Shown piece by piece: positions 12,342 to 22,600 of a stretch of 64,000 nt of DNA (positions within the stretch are counted from its first letter, which is position 1; each line of letters begins with the position of its first letter). Source of the stretch: Alopecurus myosuroides (Eukaryota; Streptophyta; Magnoliopsida; Poales; Poaceae); assembly GCA_028641055.1 (NCBI GenBank), contig CM054058.1, forward strand, positions 80,660,392 to 80,724,391, in the 5' to 3' direction. The position numbers and the translations under genes are program-made. Below the pieces are notes generated by a model, which worked only from the letters and a program-made list of their open reading frames with translations, was not told where the DNA came from and made no database searches.

Positions 12342-12527
12342 CACTGCGGAGCTTCATGGGGGCGAAATGGGCTGTCGCCCCCCCCCCCAGCCCATGAACT
12401 TGCAGCTTATTATTTACATGTATTTAGCCCATTTATTATTGAAAATTAGCCCAAAGCTCATTTTTGCCCCCCCCCCCCCCCCAGCCCATTTCGCCCCTCC
12501 AGAATTTTGGCCCAAGCTCCGCCACTG
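12342..12527. mobile_element. hAT-like MITE (186 bp) with 8-bp target duplication
   Basis: The ends are inverted: left CACTGCGGAGCTTCATGGG against the reverse complement of the right end CAGTGGCGGAGCTTGGGC, each followed by GGGCGAAATGGGCTG. The element is flanked by ATCACGCC at 12334-12341 and again at 12528-12535, a perfect 8-bp duplication, the size produced by hAT transposases. It contains two long C-runs (about 12380 and 12466-12482). The left copy of the duplication overlaps the last four bases of the adjacent LTR, so the MITE jumped in after the LTR. Confidence 0.8.
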
Positions 12528-12535
12528 ATCACGCC

Positions 12536-12934
12536 GCCGCCGGTGAGCTGCTCCCCACACGGAGGACCCTATTGCTTTTTTATATTTATGTTTAGAGACT
12601 TTACTATAAACTTAAGATTTGTTTGTAATTTCACTTTGTGGACTCTAGTGTCAGCGTGTTGCAATGTGTGCAGGCTACCAAACAATATCTCAAGACAACC
12701 TGGCTCAATGGATGCGACATACCAAACACAGAGCAAACTCTCAGCCCAACCCGTATGACCTCAACTTGGCCCAGTTGAGAAACTCATGTTGCAGTGGACC
12801 GGGCTACCAAACACACCCAACATATTTCCATTCGTTTACCTTGGATAGGAGGAAGCATAATACTATAAAACAAAGTAGAAACGGGAGGATGGAGTTGTGG
12901 TGGGCTTGCAGGCCCTCATTACTAATTTTTTACT
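12536..12934. other. Intergenic, nothing recognised
   Basis: About 400 bp of unremarkable sequence between the MITE and the LINE fragment. Short ORFs here show no family motif. Confidence 0.3.
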
Positions 12935-13315
12935 AGTTTGTTTACACCCATGGAAGGTACAAATTCGGTGCAAGTGCTCGAGAATATTCAGCACCAGTTC
13001 ACACCCCAAATGAATGAATACCTCATGGATGATTATACCGGGGAGGAAATCAAGGTGGCCCTCGATAGTATTGGTGATCTTAACGCTCCAGGGGCAGATG
13101 GCATGCCAGCAATTTTCAAAAATTTGGGGACGGTGGGGGACAAAGTGACATATGTGGTGCTAAACTTATTGCAAGGTGGCATTATATCAGACGGATAGTA
13201 CGATACAATTATGTTGCTTATCCTAAAGGTGCAGACCCCCGAAAGTATGAATGATGTTTGCCCTATTGGGCTATGCAATGTTGTTTACAGACTAGTGTCC
13301 AAGGTCTTGAGTTGC
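12935..13315 (+). mobile_element. LINE reverse-transcriptase fragment
   Basis: The frame from 12938 and its continuation past a stop at 13196 spell a plant L1-type reverse-transcriptase N-terminal region. The signature APGADGMPAIFKNLGTVGDK corresponds to the APGPDGxPAxFYKxxW block of LINEs, followed by DTIMLLILKVQTPE and PIGLCNVVYRLVSKVL. Only about 125 codons remain, with one in-frame stop. It is a 5'- and 3'-truncated relic on the plus strand. Confidence 0.8.
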
Positions 13316-13465
13316 AACTCTGTGCCATACATGTACAACTGGGAAAAATATAAGTTGTAAGTCATGTATAAGTAACAAACCGCACGAATCACGATGTATA
13401 TCTAATGGGATCTGAATTAAGTGAGCTCTAACTTAATTCTCACTCGAGTGAGAAATAGCAAAACC

Positions 13466-13761
13466 GATGGCTCCATTTGGCATCAAAGTATTTTTGAAGT
13501 TTACATGGAATACTTCGATTTCTGAAAATACTAAAGTATTGAATACTTTAACATGTTTGAATATAATAAATAATGTGGTTTTAATACTGAAGTATGCTAA
13601 AAAAATGCAGTTTTTTTTAAGTATTAGAGAAAGAGGTCTCACCCCCTTTTTTCTAAAATGAAGTATTTTCCAAAACTGAAGTATTGCTTTGTCTGGCAAC
13701 AAAATACTATGGTTTTGCAATACTCTGTTTTTGGAAATACTGAGGTGCCAAACTAGGCCTA
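13466..13761. repeat. Possible MITE with GTTTGGCA inverted ends
   Basis: The stretch begins GGCTCCATTTGGCATCAAAG and ends GGTGCCAAACTAGGCC. These are imperfect inverted repeats around TTTGGCA/TGCCAAA, and the interior is rich in AGTATT/AATACT direct and inverted copies. Such organisation is usual for small non-autonomous hAT-like elements. No clear target duplication could be found, so the boundaries are approximate. Confidence 0.4.
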
Positions 13762-14237
13762 AATCTTAAGTCAGCTTTTCATTTTATTTCTTATTTGTAA
13801 CTTTTACATGATCAGTTTCCTATGAAGAAAACTTACAATTTGTAGTGTGAGAGCTGCAATTTTCTCTTCGAGGAGTCTCTCACACGCATGCTTCCTTGTC
13901 GCAAGAAAGAATCATGACAGTTATTATACCTGAGGTGAAATTCTATATGTTTAATTTTATTCTAAATATATTTCTAAGCTGTCACCGCTCGATCTGAAAC
14001 CATTATCCATTTTCTTTACTCGTTTTTGCCATGGATTTTTTTTTATCGTGTCGCATCTCGATTTAGCCCATATTGGCTAAGCCAGCCCACCTGAGGGCAA
14101 ACGAACAGGACCAAGCCCAGTCATCCCTAGTTGTCGCCGGAAGACCTTACCTCCGCCGAAACCACTCGCCGGCGGCACGACCACGACTCCTCTTGCTTTT
14201 CTCCTGGGACGGATCGATTGAGCTCCCTGGCGCAACC

Positions 14238-16670
14238 ATGGCGGAGGCCACTGGCTAATCCACTCCACCACGGCGTCCCGGATGAGATCGTGATATGGGA
14301 GATCCTCGTCCGCCTGCCCCCCAAATCCCTCCTTCGTTTCCGCGTCGTCTGCCGCGTCACCTGCTCCGGCGACTTCCTCCTGGCCCACCACGTCCAGAAA
14401 CCCTGCCTGCCCCTTCTCTTCGGCCAGGGTTGCATTGGCGCCGTCAACATCGTCGCCGTCCCCTTCGACCACCGGGCAGGGGTCGCCGCCGCCGACAGGT
14501 TCCAGTCCGTCCGTCGCCCGACTTTTCAACGGCTACGGCAGCTTCTCTCCGGAGGCCTCCTGCCATGGCCTCTTTGCCCTTTCCACCTTTGCCACAGACA
14601 CTTTATCTGCAACCCGGCCACTCGTTTTTTTTTTCAGGAGCGCAGAAAGAGCGCCTTTTTTTTATAGAAGGAGAAGCAAAATATTTACAAGATCCACTTA
14701 GTGTTAGGCCAACAGTTGAAAGTGGTGTACACCTCACAACAGACCTGCGGTTTTCCACCTCTCAGCCTCGGCCATAATCCCATCAAGAACTACCGAAACC
14801 GACCTAGACTTATTCCTAAAAACTCTCGCATTTCTCTCCAACCAAATCGAGCGGAAGATCAACAACGTAAGGGCCCCGATCTTGGTCGCCATGCTCCTCG
14901 GCCAAAAGCAGGCCAAAGACGTCCACCAAGGAAGGAGCTCAACCCCCGCCACCGGGGCCAACTCTGGCCTATGCATCCCTATGAGCACCTGAAACCAGAC
15001 AACACGAGAGAAAGAGCAAGAAAGGAGCAGGTGCTCTATAGTCTCCACCTCCTGCAGACACAACGCACACGTGTCAGTGACAGATAGCCCATGCCGCTTA
15101 CGCCTGTCCGCTGCCCAACACCGATCCCAAGCCGCCTTCCACGCAAAAACTTTGTACTTAAGGGGAGCTTTGCAGCTCCAAATCGGCTCCCACAACGGCC
15201 ACACCGTACGGCCCTCAAAGAACGCCAAATAGGCAGATTTAGCCATAAAAGAATGAGAGGGCGTCCAAATTCACTTGAAACAATCCGCCACACCCGGCAC
15301 CAACAAGTACCCTGAGATCGCCTGCCATAACCTGGTAAATTGCAGAAGTGCTGGGGTCGACAGGCCAGACGCAAGATCACGAATCCACCCATGGTTCTGC
15401 AAACCCACCGACACATGGCGCGTCGTTTGGAACTTGGCGTCTACGTATCCGAGTAGGAGCGGTGCAATCATGGCCACGTTCTGATTATCAATCCACCGGT
15501 CGAGCCAAAAGAGACAGCACGAACCATCCCCAAGTACCACGGTCGTAGAGGCAACGAACATGGTTTTACTAACCTCCGAGCACTTGAAGTTGGCAAGTTG
15601 CCAAGGCCTGTCCACCGACACACGGCTCGCCCAAATCCACTTCATGCGAAGCGCATTGTTGAGAATGTGAAGGTTTCGAAGACCAAGACCCCCAAATCGT
15701 TTCGGAGTGCAGACCACCTCCCAAGCGAGAGGGCACTTGCCTCCACTCGCCTTCTCCTTGCCACACCACAAGAAGGCTCGACATACTTGATCGAACGCCT
15801 CGATCATCCACTTAGGAAGGTCCAGAGCCATCATGATATAGATCGACATGGCGGAAAGAACGGCACTCACCAAAATAAGGCGTCCCTGGACATCCAACAT
15901 AGAACCCTTCCATGTAGGAAGCTTAGACACTAGGCGATCCACATAGGGTTGTAGCTGTTGTTTGGTCAAACACGTGTTGGATAATGGCAGCCCCAGATAT
16001 TTGCACGGAAATGTGACCACATCACACGGTAGGAGATCCACCAGCTCGTTCATATCCACCTGGTCACAACGGATAAGGGTAGCGGAGCTTTTAAGATAAT
16101 TAGCACGCAGCCCGGAAGCATCTCCGAAAAGATCAAAAATCCCGGTCGAGACGCCAATCTCCGCCGCACCCCCCCACTCGTCAGTTCGCTCGCTCTGGAA
16201 ATGTACCGGCACCCCCCTACCGGCGAGTCCCGGATACTTCTATACCAGCGATGTGAAAATCCGGCACCCGGCGGTCGTGATGCCTGTCGGCGGCGGCGTC
16301 ATTGTTATACCAGCATAATTTGGATGTCCAGTATTAATGAGGCATGGTGAATCATTGTTATCCGGAAGATGCAGAACTATGAAAACGAGGACTGGACCTT
16401 CAAGTGTCGGGTCGAATTGCCGATTGTGGAGATCAGAATGCAGTATGAAAATCTTGATGATCATTTGAGTCTGATGCTCATGTCTAGTGATGGTGAGTTG
16501 CTCGTGCTGGTCCAGTTTGCTTCAGGTCTATTTGGATAGCAAGTTGGCTGCCAGTATTCATGGTGAGCTACTTGATCGTACCAAATTCCAGCTCAAACAA
16601 ACTCTTGTTGCACATACTTTTTTTTCCGATACTAGAGGGTCATATCCTGAACACTTGGCCTTTCATCTGA
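14238..16670 (+). pseudogene. F-box protein pseudogene, split by a LINE
   Basis: F-box proteins are substrate-recruiting subunits of SCF ubiquitin ligases. The frame near 14269 reads GVPDEIVIWEILVRLPPKSL, almost identical to the intact gene at 54507, and runs to CNPATR at 14624. A minus-strand LINE then interrupts it, and the coding sequence resumes at 16181 exactly where it was cut (intact gene: CNPATRQYA). Further on, a deletion removes the middle. Homology returns at about 16365 (NYENEDWTFKCRVELPI in effect) and runs to the stop at 16668-16670. In addition, the ATG at 14238 is followed by an early TAA, and the F-box part has lost residues (VVCRVTCSGDFLLAHH against VCPAWRRATSTRDFLLAHH). The locus cannot make an F-box protein. 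Confidence 0.85.
14625..16173 (-). mobile_element. 5'-truncated LINE (L1-type), minus strand
   Basis: Minus-strand frames at 16212-15271 and 15246-14734 encode the C-terminal end of a plant LINE ORF2. The landmarks are FPCKYLGLPLSNTCLTKQQL, GRLILVSAVLSAM, FLWCGKEKASGGKCPLAWE and KRFGGLGLRNLHILNNALR, followed by the zf-RVT region APLKYKVFAWKAAWDRCW and CALCLQEVETIEHLLLSC. The 3' end is marked by a T-run on the plus strand at 14625-14634 (poly-A tail on minus). The element is flanked by CCACTCG at 14618-14624 and at 16174-16180, a short target-site duplication. Only the last quarter of a LINE is present, the usual result of aborted reverse transcription. Confidence 0.85.
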
Positions 16671-17372
16671 ATGCTGTGAACACGAGTGACCTGGTGTGTT
16701 TCTTGATAGCCTACCTGTATCAAGAGTTGCAATATTCTGTAATTAGATCCAGTGTAAGCCCGATAGCGTTTTTAATGTATATATATACAAAGTTATGATC
16801 AAGAAGCTACATGGTTGTCTGAATTTTATGTTTCTCAAATATTCTTTTGGTCTTATGTGGCGACCTTTGCATGTTGATGCTAAAATTACTAAGTTCTATT
16901 AGTCAGAGTTTGAAGTATTTTTCCAAAATCATTTGCCTTTGTTTCCTTGAACTCAAAATTTGACTTGCATTTTTGTGAGTTCATCTTATCTCATAGAGAT
17001 TATACAGTGGTCTTCTTAATACTACAAATTTAGCAAAAATACCAGTTTCTATTTTATTTTTTGTGGCCGACGTTGAAATGACATTGTCCACTTTGCTCAC
17101 TAGCAAAGAACACCTGATTTTGGAAAGGGCTTGGAGCAGTACTCGTTAAATGAATGATTGGATTACGGACAACTTCCTAATGAAACATTTGTGCCGCAAT
17201 TCATCCATATTGTGTTTGGAAACATTCTGTTTAATCCCATCTTTCAGCTACATCATCTGTAACCATATTTATCATTTCAGTTTAGCTGCTAATAATTGTA
17301 AGAATCAATGGTTCATGTGATGTTCTATCTGGACATAAGCTCGTGAAGTAAAACTTGCAGTGATAAGCATAA
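16671..17372. other. 3' flank of the F-box pseudogene
   Basis: About 700 bp of A/T-rich sequence with no ORF of interest. It is placed like the 3' UTR and downstream region of the F-box pseudogene. Confidence 0.35.
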
Positions 17373-17656
17373 GAGCATGGTTAATAATACAGCCAGCTGC
17401 TGGCTATAAGCCATTGCCATGTCACATATAGCTAACTTATAGTCAACATGTATAATAGTTGGCTGTATAAATGAACTAATTTATTAATATATGGCCCACA
17501 TGACACTCTCACATAGTGCCTAGGAGCACGTGTTGCAGCTGGCTACTAACTAGTAGCCCGCTTTGCTTCTCTCTCCTCATCTCTCTTCTCCACATAAGCA
17601 AAAGTATATTATTTAAATTCTTATAGCCTGTTTATGTCACCTTATTGTACTTGCTC
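17373..17656. mobile_element. Tourist-like MITE (284 bp)
   Basis: The left end GAGCATGGTTAATAATA is mirrored by the right end, whose reverse complement is GAGCAAGTACAATAAGG. TAA stands on both sides (17370-17372 and 17657-17659). A 3-bp TAA duplication and a size under 300 bp are typical of Tourist/PIF-Harbinger-derived MITEs. No coding capacity. Confidence 0.7.
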
Positions 17657-18240
17657 TAACAGCACAAGAAAGGCTTGTCAGGTCATGCTCAGGTCCTGTA
17701 TGTCAAAAAGCTGCTCTGGTCATTTGCTACTGTGTGTATGTTTTTGTGCTTATTAAAATGTGTCCGGTGGATTCTGTGTGTAGAGCCTCGCATCATCCAC
17801 TTCAGATTCTTGTTTGTACGTAAGTATTATGTTAAGGGCATCTCCAGTCGTCCCCCCAGAGCCCCCCAGGCAGCCTTTTTCGCGCCGGAAGCGGCGAATA
17901 GCGCCGTTTCTTCACCACTCGGCCCCCCAGAAGCCCAAATAGCGCTGTTTCGGCGTTATTTCGCGTCGCGGCACCCAGGCCAAACCCAGCCCGCTAGGTT
18001 TGGCCTGGGGGGCGAAACTGCGCGTCCGCGCGCACGGGCCAGCTCTATCAGTGACGCGACGAGAAAGTGCGGAAACAGAACCGCCCCGTGATCATCTCCT
18101 CGGCTTCCGCGCGGTCAAAAGGCTGCCGGTGTTTATAGCGTGGCGGCCGCACAATGCATGCGCCCGTTCAAAGGCTGCCCGGCGTAATGGCGTGGCGGGC
18201 GGCAGCGAGGGGACGCGCGCGCAGTAAATGCCCGGCCGCC

Positions 18241-18248
18241 TATAAAAT
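18241..18248 (+). promoter_or_regulatory. TATA box inside the TAA-flanked element
   Basis: TATAAAAT sits just upstream of the reading frame that encodes the NGRRRWW motif, in an otherwise very GC-rich context. It fits a core promoter for the element's own ORF. Confidence 0.45.
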
Positions 18249-18259
18249 CCCCCCGCCGC

Positions 18260-19043
18260 TCGCCGCGCTCGCCATTCCTCAACGACAACGGGTCGGTCGA
18301 CGGCCGCTTCAATGCCAACGGGCGCCGCCGCTGGTGGAGTGGCCCCAACAGAACCGTCGAGTGGGTTCTCGACCACTTCCACGCCGGCAACGAGCCGCGC
18401 CTGGAGATGCCGCCCCTGCAGAACTAGGCGTGGGAGGCGCGCCGGACGGGCGCCTCCTCTTCTTCGGCGACGTCGAGCTCCTCCGGCGCCCAGTCCCTCT
18501 CTGTTCCCCCCCTTCCTGAACTCCGGCGCGCCAGCCCGCAGGCGTAGCGGCGGCGCCCTTCGCATCGGCGAGCCACGCTTCGAACGCGTGGTTCGCCCGA
18601 AGACCGAGGACGCCGGCGACGACGAGGACGAGTGGCCCGACCAGAAGGTCGCGGAGCAGCTGTCCTTGGACACGCTCCAGCCGCTCGACGCCGCCGCCGC
18701 CGCGACGTGGAGCCTGCGGGAGAGCACCGCGGTGGAGCTGGAGCTCCAGCGCCGCCTGCTAGCGGAGGCCGAGAAGCTCAAGGCGGCGCGCGACAAGGAG
18801 GCCGCCGCCAACGCGGCCCGGCGCCGCGTCCCTCCCCCGTCGCCGCCGCAGGAGGCCGCCTACGTCGTCCTCGACCCAGACTCCGACGACGAGGACGAGA
18901 TCCAGCAAGCCCTCGCGGCGAGCAGGTGGGATGGCTGCGGCGACGCCGGACAGGGGCCGAGCAAGCGCCCCGGCGACGGCCCCGACGACGGCGACGACGT
19001 CGACTATAGCCAGGCCATCGTCACGAGCCTCGGCCTTCAGTAG
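18260..19043 (+). pseudogene. Transposon-associated hypothetical protein, frame-broken
   Basis: Two frames make up one protein. The first reads NGRRRWWSGPNRTVEWVLDH (from about 18317) and hits a stop at 18425-18427. The second, open from 18312 to 19043, carries the rest: VRPKTED, then an acidic EDEWPDQKVAEQLSLDTL, an alanine/glutamate helix-forming region, VVLDPDSDDEDEIQQALA and a C-terminal SQAIVTSL. I recall similar hypothetical proteins recurring in Triticeae genomes, always in transposon-like surroundings; their role is unknown. VVLDPDSDDEDE resembles a SUMO-interacting motif (hydrophobic core followed by acidic residues); this is inference. A stop plus a frameshift in a C-run near 18510 disable this copy. 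Confidence 0.6.
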
Positions 19044-19547
19044 ATTAGTTTAGTTTAAATTTCCGTTCTAATTTTTAAATTCGCGCCGAATATGTATGCA
19101 CTTCGCCTAAAATTCAATAAAATTCGCCTAGTTTTCAAATTGTGTTTGTTTGGGCCGAAACTTGGGCTCGGGGAGCGACTGGGAAGCCTGCCCCCCCAGG
19201 TTCCAGAATAGCGCCGTTTGGCGCCGCGGCGGCCCCAAAACGGCGGCGTTTTGGGCGCTGTGTGGACGCAACGACTGGAGATGCCCTAACTAATACATTG
19301 CTTAGACCTTTGTTTTGCCTTTTTAGTCCAAAGCCAGGCGTGGGTGCCAAGTTCCTTTGATTTGCTTTGACCTCTGTTTCTTTCAATCGCAACATGTCAC
19401 AGTCTAATGTCGTCAGACACATATTGACAGAGAGGAACAAAATCCTCGTGGTCTGATGCTTGGCAGCCACGCTTTAATCTATCATGATCAATCGAGCACT
19501 CAACAAAATCTATACACGCAGTTTCCACGGATTATATTGCAGCTCCA

Positions 19548-19555
19548 TATAAATA
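19548..19555 (+). promoter_or_regulatory. TATA box of the MATE gene
   Basis: TATAAATA lies 74 bp upstream of the MATE start codon at 19629, a normal spacing for a plant core promoter with a short 5' leader. Confidence 0.6.
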
Positions 19556-19628
19556 CTCCATACCTCACCTGCTTCATCACCTCACCATCTTATTCCCTGG
19601 CTGTAGCTACCAAGTAGAGCTGACAAGG

Positions 19629-22600
19629 ATGGAGAACCCGAGCATAGCGGAGCACCTGCTCGTCACCGCACCCGAGAAGGGCGATGAGAATGCCGTGGCA
19701 GCGGAGGCGAAGCGCCTTCTGCGGCTTGCCGGGCCGCTGGTGGCAAGCGGCATCCTCCAGTGCGTGCTACAGTTGGTGTCTGTGATGTTCGTGGGCCATC
19801 TCGGCGAGCTTCCCCTCGCCGGCGCCTCACTCGCCACCTCCCTCGCCAACGTCACCGGCTTCAGCCTGCTCGTAAGTACATTTGCTTACTATCATAGTTT
19901 TAAATAGCCCGATATATCCTCGCTATAGCTCCGATATAGCTGTTTGAGCATGTTGCCGCTAAATGATGCCGTGTACAACTTGCCGCTATAACGCCGCTAT
20001 ATCCCGCTATATGTCCGCTATAGCTGTTTTTAAGGGGTGCCGCTATATGCAATATCCCGCTATTTAAAACATTGCTTACTATGCAAGTTAGTTATTAGTT
20101 AACATGAGCACACACTTATTGTTTGCATGATCAAATGGAGCTGCAGGTCGGCATGTCGAGCGCGCTAGACACGCTGTGTGGCCAGTCGTTCGGAGCGCGG
20201 CAGTACCACCTCCTCGGTGTCTACAAGCAGCGGGCGATGCTGGTGCTCGCGCTGGCCTGCGTCCCCATTGCCGTCATCTGGGCCAACACTACCCAGATCC
20301 TGCTGCTCCTCGGCCAGGACCGTTCCATCGCCGTCGAGGCCGGCGCCTACGCACAGTGGCTCATCCCGGCCCTCGTCCCGTACGTGCCTCTTGTCTGCCA
20401 CATCCGTTTTTTGCAGACGCAGAGCATCGTCGTTCCGGTGATGGCCAGTTCTGCCGCCACAGCACTCAGCCACATCTTTGTGTGTTGGGCGCTGGTGCAC
20501 AAGGCTGGCATGGGGAGCAAAGGCGCGGCGCTGAGCAGCGTCGTCTCGTACTGCACCAACCTGGCCATACTGAGCCTGTACACGAGGCTGTCTGGAGCTT
20601 GCAAGAGGACGTGGACTGGGTTCTCCATGGAGGCCTTCAAGGACCTGCGCCAGTTTGCGGAGCTCGCCTTACCTTCGGCAATGATGGTTTGGTGAGAGAC
20701 ACAAATCAAACTTTTTTCTCAAACAAGCCTTCTTTCTAGCTTGGTTTCGACATGAATATATATGATTCAGCCAATTAATCGAAAAATATCTCTACATATT
20801 ATATGTGCAGCTTGGAGTGGTGGTCGTTTGAACTGCTTGTGTTGCTCTCTGGTCTTCTGCCTAACCCTAAGCTTGAGACCTCAGTACTGTCGATATGGTA
20901 ATCAAGAGTACAAAACAACTCTATCTGCATGCATGTACTAAAATATACAATTCAATCAAAATTTTGCTCTTTCATTCTTTCTAAGTTGTGCATTGTTGAA
21001 TTCTGAAGCCTAAATACGGGCGCTCTCATGTTCATGGTACCAGCTGGTCTCTGCACAGCCATAAGGTACCATCACATTCAGAAACACAATGTGAAATGCT
21101 TTCTCTGTCTATATCCTGATTAATTGGTCATTTTTCTGCATGTACAGTACACGTGTTTCCAATGAACTTGGTGCCGGAAAGCCTCAAGCGGCGAAGTTGG
21201 CAACCAGACTAGTCGTATGTATGGCCTTGTCTGAAGGCATACTGATCTCTCTTACAATGATTCTGCTACGCAAATTCTGGGGTTATATGTACAGCGATGA
21301 GGAGGAAGTTGTCGCATACATTGCCCGGATGATACCAGTTCTCGCGATATCCTTCTTTATAGATGGAATCCATACTTCTCTTTCAGGTACCAGCATAAGT
21401 GAAATATATACGGGTCATTTATCGAATTGCCCACAGAGGGTCACTTGTACTCAGTTTTACCCCTAGTGCCGAATCGACCTCAGTTTTGCCCCTAGTCCGT
21501 GCGCAACCACTATGGAGAGGCTGGAACGGTAAGTTTGGAGTCGTGTCCGTTAGTTGAAGTGGGCCCGGAGGAGTCAGGCTCCGTTTGGCGAAGTGGGACC
21601 GCGTGGGACTGCCAGTTCGCTGAAACCGTCCGGAGCTTACAGGTGGGACCGGGCAGTTAGTTGACTAATCTGAATAGTCCACACCCGAGCTTCCCGCCAC
21701 AACCGTCGTGCGCTGCCGCCCAATTTAGTTGCCCCGCCGTCGTGCGCTGCCGCTCTCGCCGCCGCCACCTCGCACCAGCACCTGCTGCGCCACGAGCACC
21801 TGCGGCACCACCACCACCTACGGCACCACCACCACCTGCTCCGCCGCCACCTTCCTCAGCCAGCGCGCCACCGCCACCACACCTCGCCACCTGTGTCGCA
21901 GCCAGCAGCACGCATTTGCGCCGCCAGCACCACCTGCACCACCTGCACCGCCGCGGCCGTTCCGCGTGGCCACCTTCTTCACCGCCGGGGCCGTCCTGCG
22001 ACGCCGCTGGTGGGGCGCTCGTTCCACCACTCTGCCCGCCACCTGCTCGACGAAATGGATAGGAATGAGAGCGGCCGCGCCGTGGGGCCGGAGACACGCC
22101 GCGTCCACGATTGGGTTCCCATTGGGTAAGTACTGAGCTTTGAATTATCGATTAGACACGGATGCCATTGATTTGCCGCTGATTGCGTCTCTGTTTTCGT
22201 GGGTTAGGATGGAGTTGCGGTCTGCTTTCTTGGTGCACGTTAGAAGAGAGCGCTACATCGTCGATGCAGACAGTAAGAAGAAATACCAAGGAGGTTTCAA
22301 TTATTCGGTCCCAATGGATTGTAACTGGAGTTTCAGACAATTTGGGGAGATAGTTTGCAGCCCATATCCTTGGGGTTTGCATGATGAAGTGGAATTTAGA
22401 TACTTTGATGGGGGAAAAGATTGGATCCAAATTAGTAATGATGAAGAGCTCGCTACCATGTTTGCTAAGCATACGGAGGCAGAGAATTTTAATGTGAAGC
22501 TGCAAAATGATGTGGTTGTGCCGGCAGTTGTGGCGGGTTCATCTTTTGTGGCAGGACCATCACGTCGTACTGCCAACTCCAGCCAGAACAGTTCAAAACC

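Larger units (their letters stand above)
17836..19286 (+). mobile_element. TAA-flanked DNA transposon (1.45 kb) with ORF
   Basis: The element starts GGGCATCTCCAGTCG and ends CGACTGGAGATGCCC, perfect 15-bp terminal inverted repeats, flanked by TAA at 17833-17835 and 19287-19289. Inner terminal sequences are also inverted or duplicated (AATAGCGCCGTTT occurs near both ends). The 3-bp TAA duplication points to PIF/Harbinger-type mobilisation. The body is very GC-rich and carries one decayed ORF but no DDE transposase, so it is non-autonomous. Confidence 0.75.

Noticed and set aside
18092..18811. 239-codon minus-strand Ser/Arg-rich ORF
   Set aside because: It is the antisense of the GC-rich ORF in the TAA-flanked element and has no motif; high GC makes long chance frames likely.
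21657..22097. Pro/Ala- and Gly-rich ORFs on both strands at the left part of the MULE
   Set aside because: They come from CCACCACC-type low-complexity sequence in the 5' leader of the transposase gene. Only the frame that splices at 22125 into the transposase is supported.
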